Assembly (NCBI GenBank): GCA_009845505.1
Contig: VXZL01000456.1
Span: 8,250-16,540, forward strand
Reading direction: 5' to 3'
Length of the DNA: 8,291 bases
Origin: Candidatus Poribacteria bacterium
GTDB lineage: Bacteria; Poribacteria; WGA-4E; WGA-3G
The translations under genes were made by a program, and so were the position numbers. The notes beneath the pieces were generated by a model that was not told the origin of the DNA, ran no database searches, and saw only the letters and a list, made by a program, of their open reading frames with translations. This document shows positions 5,842-8,291 of this stretch, piece after piece; the first letter of the stretch is position 1, and every line of letters starts with the position of its first letter.

Positions 5842-5846
5842 CGACT

Positions 5847-6974
5847 TTAATTAAACTCACTTGATTGAACGAGTGGGAGTATATCTTGTTCGAGTGTCTG
5901 TTGAACCTTGCTGACGGCATCAATCGCAGCTTGGACAGCACTGCGATTTGCGGTAATCGAATCGCGGAACGGATCTGGAATTGCCCCAATAGCGTCGATG
6001 GCTGCTTGTACTTCTTGCTGGAAACGGGCATCTAAATCAGAATCCTGACTGTTCACGAATTCGTTCAACCCCTGTCCATCCGTTACGAAATTACCCATGT
6101 AAACGTTCTGAATCCCACGGATATTGTCTTGGAAATCAGAGATGGAGTTGAAACTGAACTGGGATTCAACAAGGGTTGTGTCCGATTCGTTGTAAGGGTC
6201 AGATATTTTACCGTTCGCAACCTCATCAGCGATGGTTATCATGCCGTTTACCATCTCTTGCACCGCGGCACTTTGGGATGGATAGATAACACTCCCTGTA
6301 CCAGCTTGTGCCACTGCACTGCTGAAGTTTTCACCTTCTGGTGCCCACGCTAAGCGTAGTTGAGAGGTACTCGTCTTAAGGTTCTCTGTGGTTGAAACGA
6401 GGTATTCCAATTCACGTCTGGTTATATCCGATGCTTTACGTTGGTTGCCATCGCGGAACAGTAGGAATTCGATGGTGTGAAATCCTTTTTGTGTATCTTC
6501 TAATCCACTGACAAAATCCACCGTTAGTGCATCATTGCTGTCCAGAACAGACTGTAAGTTAACGTGATCGACGGGCCAACTATCTAACGCTGGATCGAGC
6601 CCTTGTGTGTCAACGGGACCGAACAGAAACGCTTCGCTCTGTTCCCAAGGTGTTCGGGTTGCTATCCACGCTTGTTGTGCTTTTTCAAGATTCCCTTGTG
6701 AGGTATCCGCCTCCAGCGTCTTGACGGCTGCCAACAGTTCACCGGCTTTGTTATCGAGGTCGGTGTATGTGGCTAACACAACAGTGTTGGCGAAATCATT
6801 GAGCATCGTGCTTGCATCAAAAGCAGCATCTTGCGAACCGTTAAGTTCATCCGTCTCATCATCACTGCCACATCCTACAACAAAGGCGGATGCAAGGAGC
6901 AAACAACACATTCCTATAGCAAGTTTTGACTTGCAAGCTGCGTCAAAAAGTGTCCAAACTTTATAGAGTTTCAT
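5847..6974 (-). CDS. Imelysin-like (M75/ICMP family) iron-related lipoprotein
   Basis: Protein of 375 residues with one imelysin domain. The lipobox is VVGC (Cys35), preceded by a short hydrophobic core. Family motifs are RTPWEQSEAFLFGPVD at 107-122, SWPVD at 132-136, the signature GxHxxE as GFHTIE at 164-169, and IRGIQNVYMG at 285-294. Imelysins (the Pseudomonas insulin-cleaving protein ICMP, IrpA and EfeO C-domains) are surface or periplasmic proteins tied to iron uptake; protease activity is disputed and GxHxxE is thought to bind metal. The start at 6974 has GGAGG 6 nt upstream. The signal n-region is oddly long (about 21 residues) because residues 9-20 are encoded by a dispersed palindromic repeat; a start at Met22 would lose all positive charge and has no spaced ribosome site. 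The gene lies 36 nt after the porin and 32 nt before DHOR, so the three are probably co-transcribed. Confidence 0.92.
   Translation of the reverse strand: MKLYKVWTLFDAACKSKLAIGMCCLLLASAFVVGCGSDDETDELNGSQDAAFDASTMLNDFANTVVLATYTDLDNKAGELLAAVKTLEADTSQGNLEKAQQAWIATRTPWEQSEAFLFGPVDTQGLDPALDSWPVDHVNLQSVLDSNDALTVDFVSGLEDTQKGFHTIEFLLFRDGNQRKASDITRRELEYLVSTTENLKTSTSQLRLAWAPEGENFSSAVAQAGTGSVIYPSQSAAVQEMVNGMITIADEVANGKISDPYNESDTTLVESQFSFNSISDFQDNIRGIQNVYMGNFVTDGQGLNEFVNSQDSDLDARFQQEVQAAIDAIGAIPDPFRDSITANRSAVQAAIDAVSKVQQTLEQDILPLVQSSEFN
6915..6949 (-). repeat. 35-bp palindromic repeat, copy 2, inside the 5' end of the imelysin gene
   Basis: The second copy of the element at 175-209, in the same orientation. 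Its arms TTTTGAC (6924-6930) and GTCAAAA (6942-6948) form a perfect 7-bp stem. The paired positions 6929 and 6943 are A and T where copy 1 has G and C; the third difference (6941) is in the loop. Relative to the element it is read one frame away from copy 1, so the similarity is at DNA or RNA level and not protein homology. Confidence 0.8.
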
Positions 6975-7010
6975 ACAAAACCTCCGTATTTGTAGATGAT
7001 TAACTTTTCC

Positions 7011-8273
7011 TTAATATTGAAAGCCAAAGCCGAGCGAGAAAGTATTTTCTCTGTTTTTGTCTTTCGTTGCTAACCGTCGGAGAGAATAGTGGCTCTTAAA
7101 AACCATTTTTGGATGGACATGGTAGTTAATCCCAAAAGTCCATGTGTTTCTTTCCCACCGCGGATTGTCGAAGATAATACCTTCAACGCTCGCCATGGTA
7201 TCATAAAAATCATAACGCGCGAAGACATCCAAAGTCTTATCTGAAGGCTTGTCCTCCAGATCATGATGTTTCGTGCTGTTATTTGGTTTCGTGAAAAATG
7301 ATAGAATATCGTAGCCTGCCTCAATGTACCAACCGAGGGCTGAACTCCCTATGGGTGTACGCTTTACATTGAGATTGTTGGAAAGCGTCCGATTGACTTT
7401 AGACAACCGATCGGCATTCTCAAGCCTGCCCCAGAGAAACAATCCGCGTACCTTCACGGCATTTACTTCATAAAATCCGTGAAGACTCACAATTCCCACG
7501 TGTGCATCAAAATCCACATCAGGTTTTGGTCGGTTCGCGGCGGTGTCTCCGTAGTAGCCAGAGATACCGACGGTCGCGTTTTCATGAAACGCGTAATCGA
7601 GCCGTCCGACGAATGTAGGTGCCTCGGCGTTGGCTGTTTCAAATCGAAGTTGGTGTCAGCGAACTATCCAGTGCCGGGAACTGAAACCGGTCGAATCCAA
7701 TCCGATGACAATTTGTTGCTGATAGTTCAGTGAGCCGAGCGATCCGAAAATTTCGACACCGGTTTCATGCCAAATCGTTGGAATGATATGTGCTTCCGAT
7801 TCGGGACGTGTTGTCGTAAAGTAGTGTTGGGGTCGATGCCGCTTTGCAACAAGCCCTACTGGGACTATAATATGTCCGACACGGAAGTTGAGGGAAGATT
7901 GAAAAGAAAAAACGGCAGCGAGTTTTTCAACAATGATTTCACCGCCTTTTTCGATTTCTGTCTCGAATTCTCCAAACTCTTCAAATTTGTCAAATTCCAT
8001 TGTGCTACCGGTACCGCCGTGTTCAAACTCCAATTCCGATTCAAGTTGGATGGTATCGTTGATGCGGTATTTTGGCGCGATGACGAAACGTTCTACATCA
8101 ATAGCAGCTCGCCTGCCCGGGTCAAGTTCCCAATCAAAGTGAGAATAGTGGATGATTCCGTATCCAGAGACCGAGAACGAATTTGATTCAGCAAAAGCAG
8201 CATCGCGATTAAAAATCGCTCCTACGAAAATGAACATTCCCCAAACAGTGAGGAACACGGGTTGTTTTCTCAT
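7011..8273 (-). pseudogene. OprO/OprP-type porin interrupted by an in-frame TGA
   Basis: One continuous frame of 420 codons is cut by a single TGA at 7656-7658 after residue 205. The first part has a signal peptide (about 1-28, ending AAFA), then barrel sequence including VGHIIVPVGLVAKRHRPQHY and RPESEAHIIPTIWHETGVEIFG, which is typical of the phosphate-selective porin O/P group (PF07396). After the TGA the family pattern resumes at once: HQLRFETANAEAPTFVGRLDYAFHENATVGISGYYG and barrel strands to the terminal FSLGFGFQY, with the aromatic end that outer-membrane insertion needs. No frameshift is involved. It may be a recent nonsense mutation, a sequencing or assembly error, or a readthrough site. 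The upstream ribosome site is weak (AGAGA). If full-length it is an outer-membrane channel; anion or phosphate selectivity is family inference only. Confidence 0.82.
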
Positions 8274-8291
8274 AAATACAGATCTCTAACA

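Noticed and set aside
7011..7517. Separate downstream gene starting with GTG at 7517
   Set aside because: The same frame is open back to the TGA at 7656 and carries porin family sequence, so this is the second half of one broken porin.
7656..7658. Selenocysteine at the porin TGA
   Set aside because: No clear SECIS-type hairpin follows, and outer-membrane porins of this family are not known selenoproteins.

Overview
The window reads as a heme and iron acquisition locus from an uncultured-type Gram-negative (two-membrane) bacterium. Every gene I can support lies on the minus strand, so the biological order runs from right to left. The organism has outer-membrane beta-barrels, lipoprotein signal peptides, mid-range base composition and many small intergenic palindromes. 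A sponge-associated lineage such as Candidatus Poribacteria would fit, or another FCB-like phylum, but this is an impression from style and is not proven by a marker gene.

Layout in transcription order: (1) 8273-7011, an OprO/OprP-type porin interrupted by one in-frame TGA at 7656-7658. (2) 6974-5847, an imelysin-like (M75/ICMP) lipoprotein with an intact GxHxxE motif. (3) 5814-4414, a DHOR-family (DUF1111) lipoprotein with two CxxCH heme sites. (4) 4286-3930, an IsdG/HmoA-type ABM-fold heme monooxygenase with the N-W-H catalytic triad in the expected places. (5) 3635-1629, an HmuR-like TonB-dependent receptor. (6) 1608-1540, a possible 22-residue hydrophobic peptide. (7) 1434-1204, a 76-residue Cys/His-containing small protein of unknown function. 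(8) 1072-386, an HmuY-family heme-binding lipoprotein. (9) 214 to beyond the left edge, the N-terminus of a heme/B12/siderophore-type ABC-transporter substrate-binding protein (HmuT/BtuF family).

The genes make one coherent pathway. HmuY would capture heme at the surface, the TonB receptor would import it, the HmuT-like protein would hand it to an ABC permease expected beyond the left edge, and the IsdG-like enzyme would release iron in the cytoplasm. The imelysin and diheme proteins form a second, closely spaced block (gaps of 36 and 32 nt from the porin through DHOR) and are probably periplasm-facing lipoproteins handling iron or redox chemistry.

The non-coding structure is unusually rich. 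A 35-bp palindromic repeat occurs twice, 6.7 kb apart, inside the 5' coding ends of two unrelated genes; it is read in different frames, and a base-pair-preserving double change separates the copies. A three-unit heptad repeat occupies the place where the DHOR gene should have its Shine-Dalgarno. Hairpins of several kinds fill most intergenic gaps. The longest stretch without a gene is 3636-3929 (294 nt), which holds candidate overlapping opposed promoters and two short palindromes.
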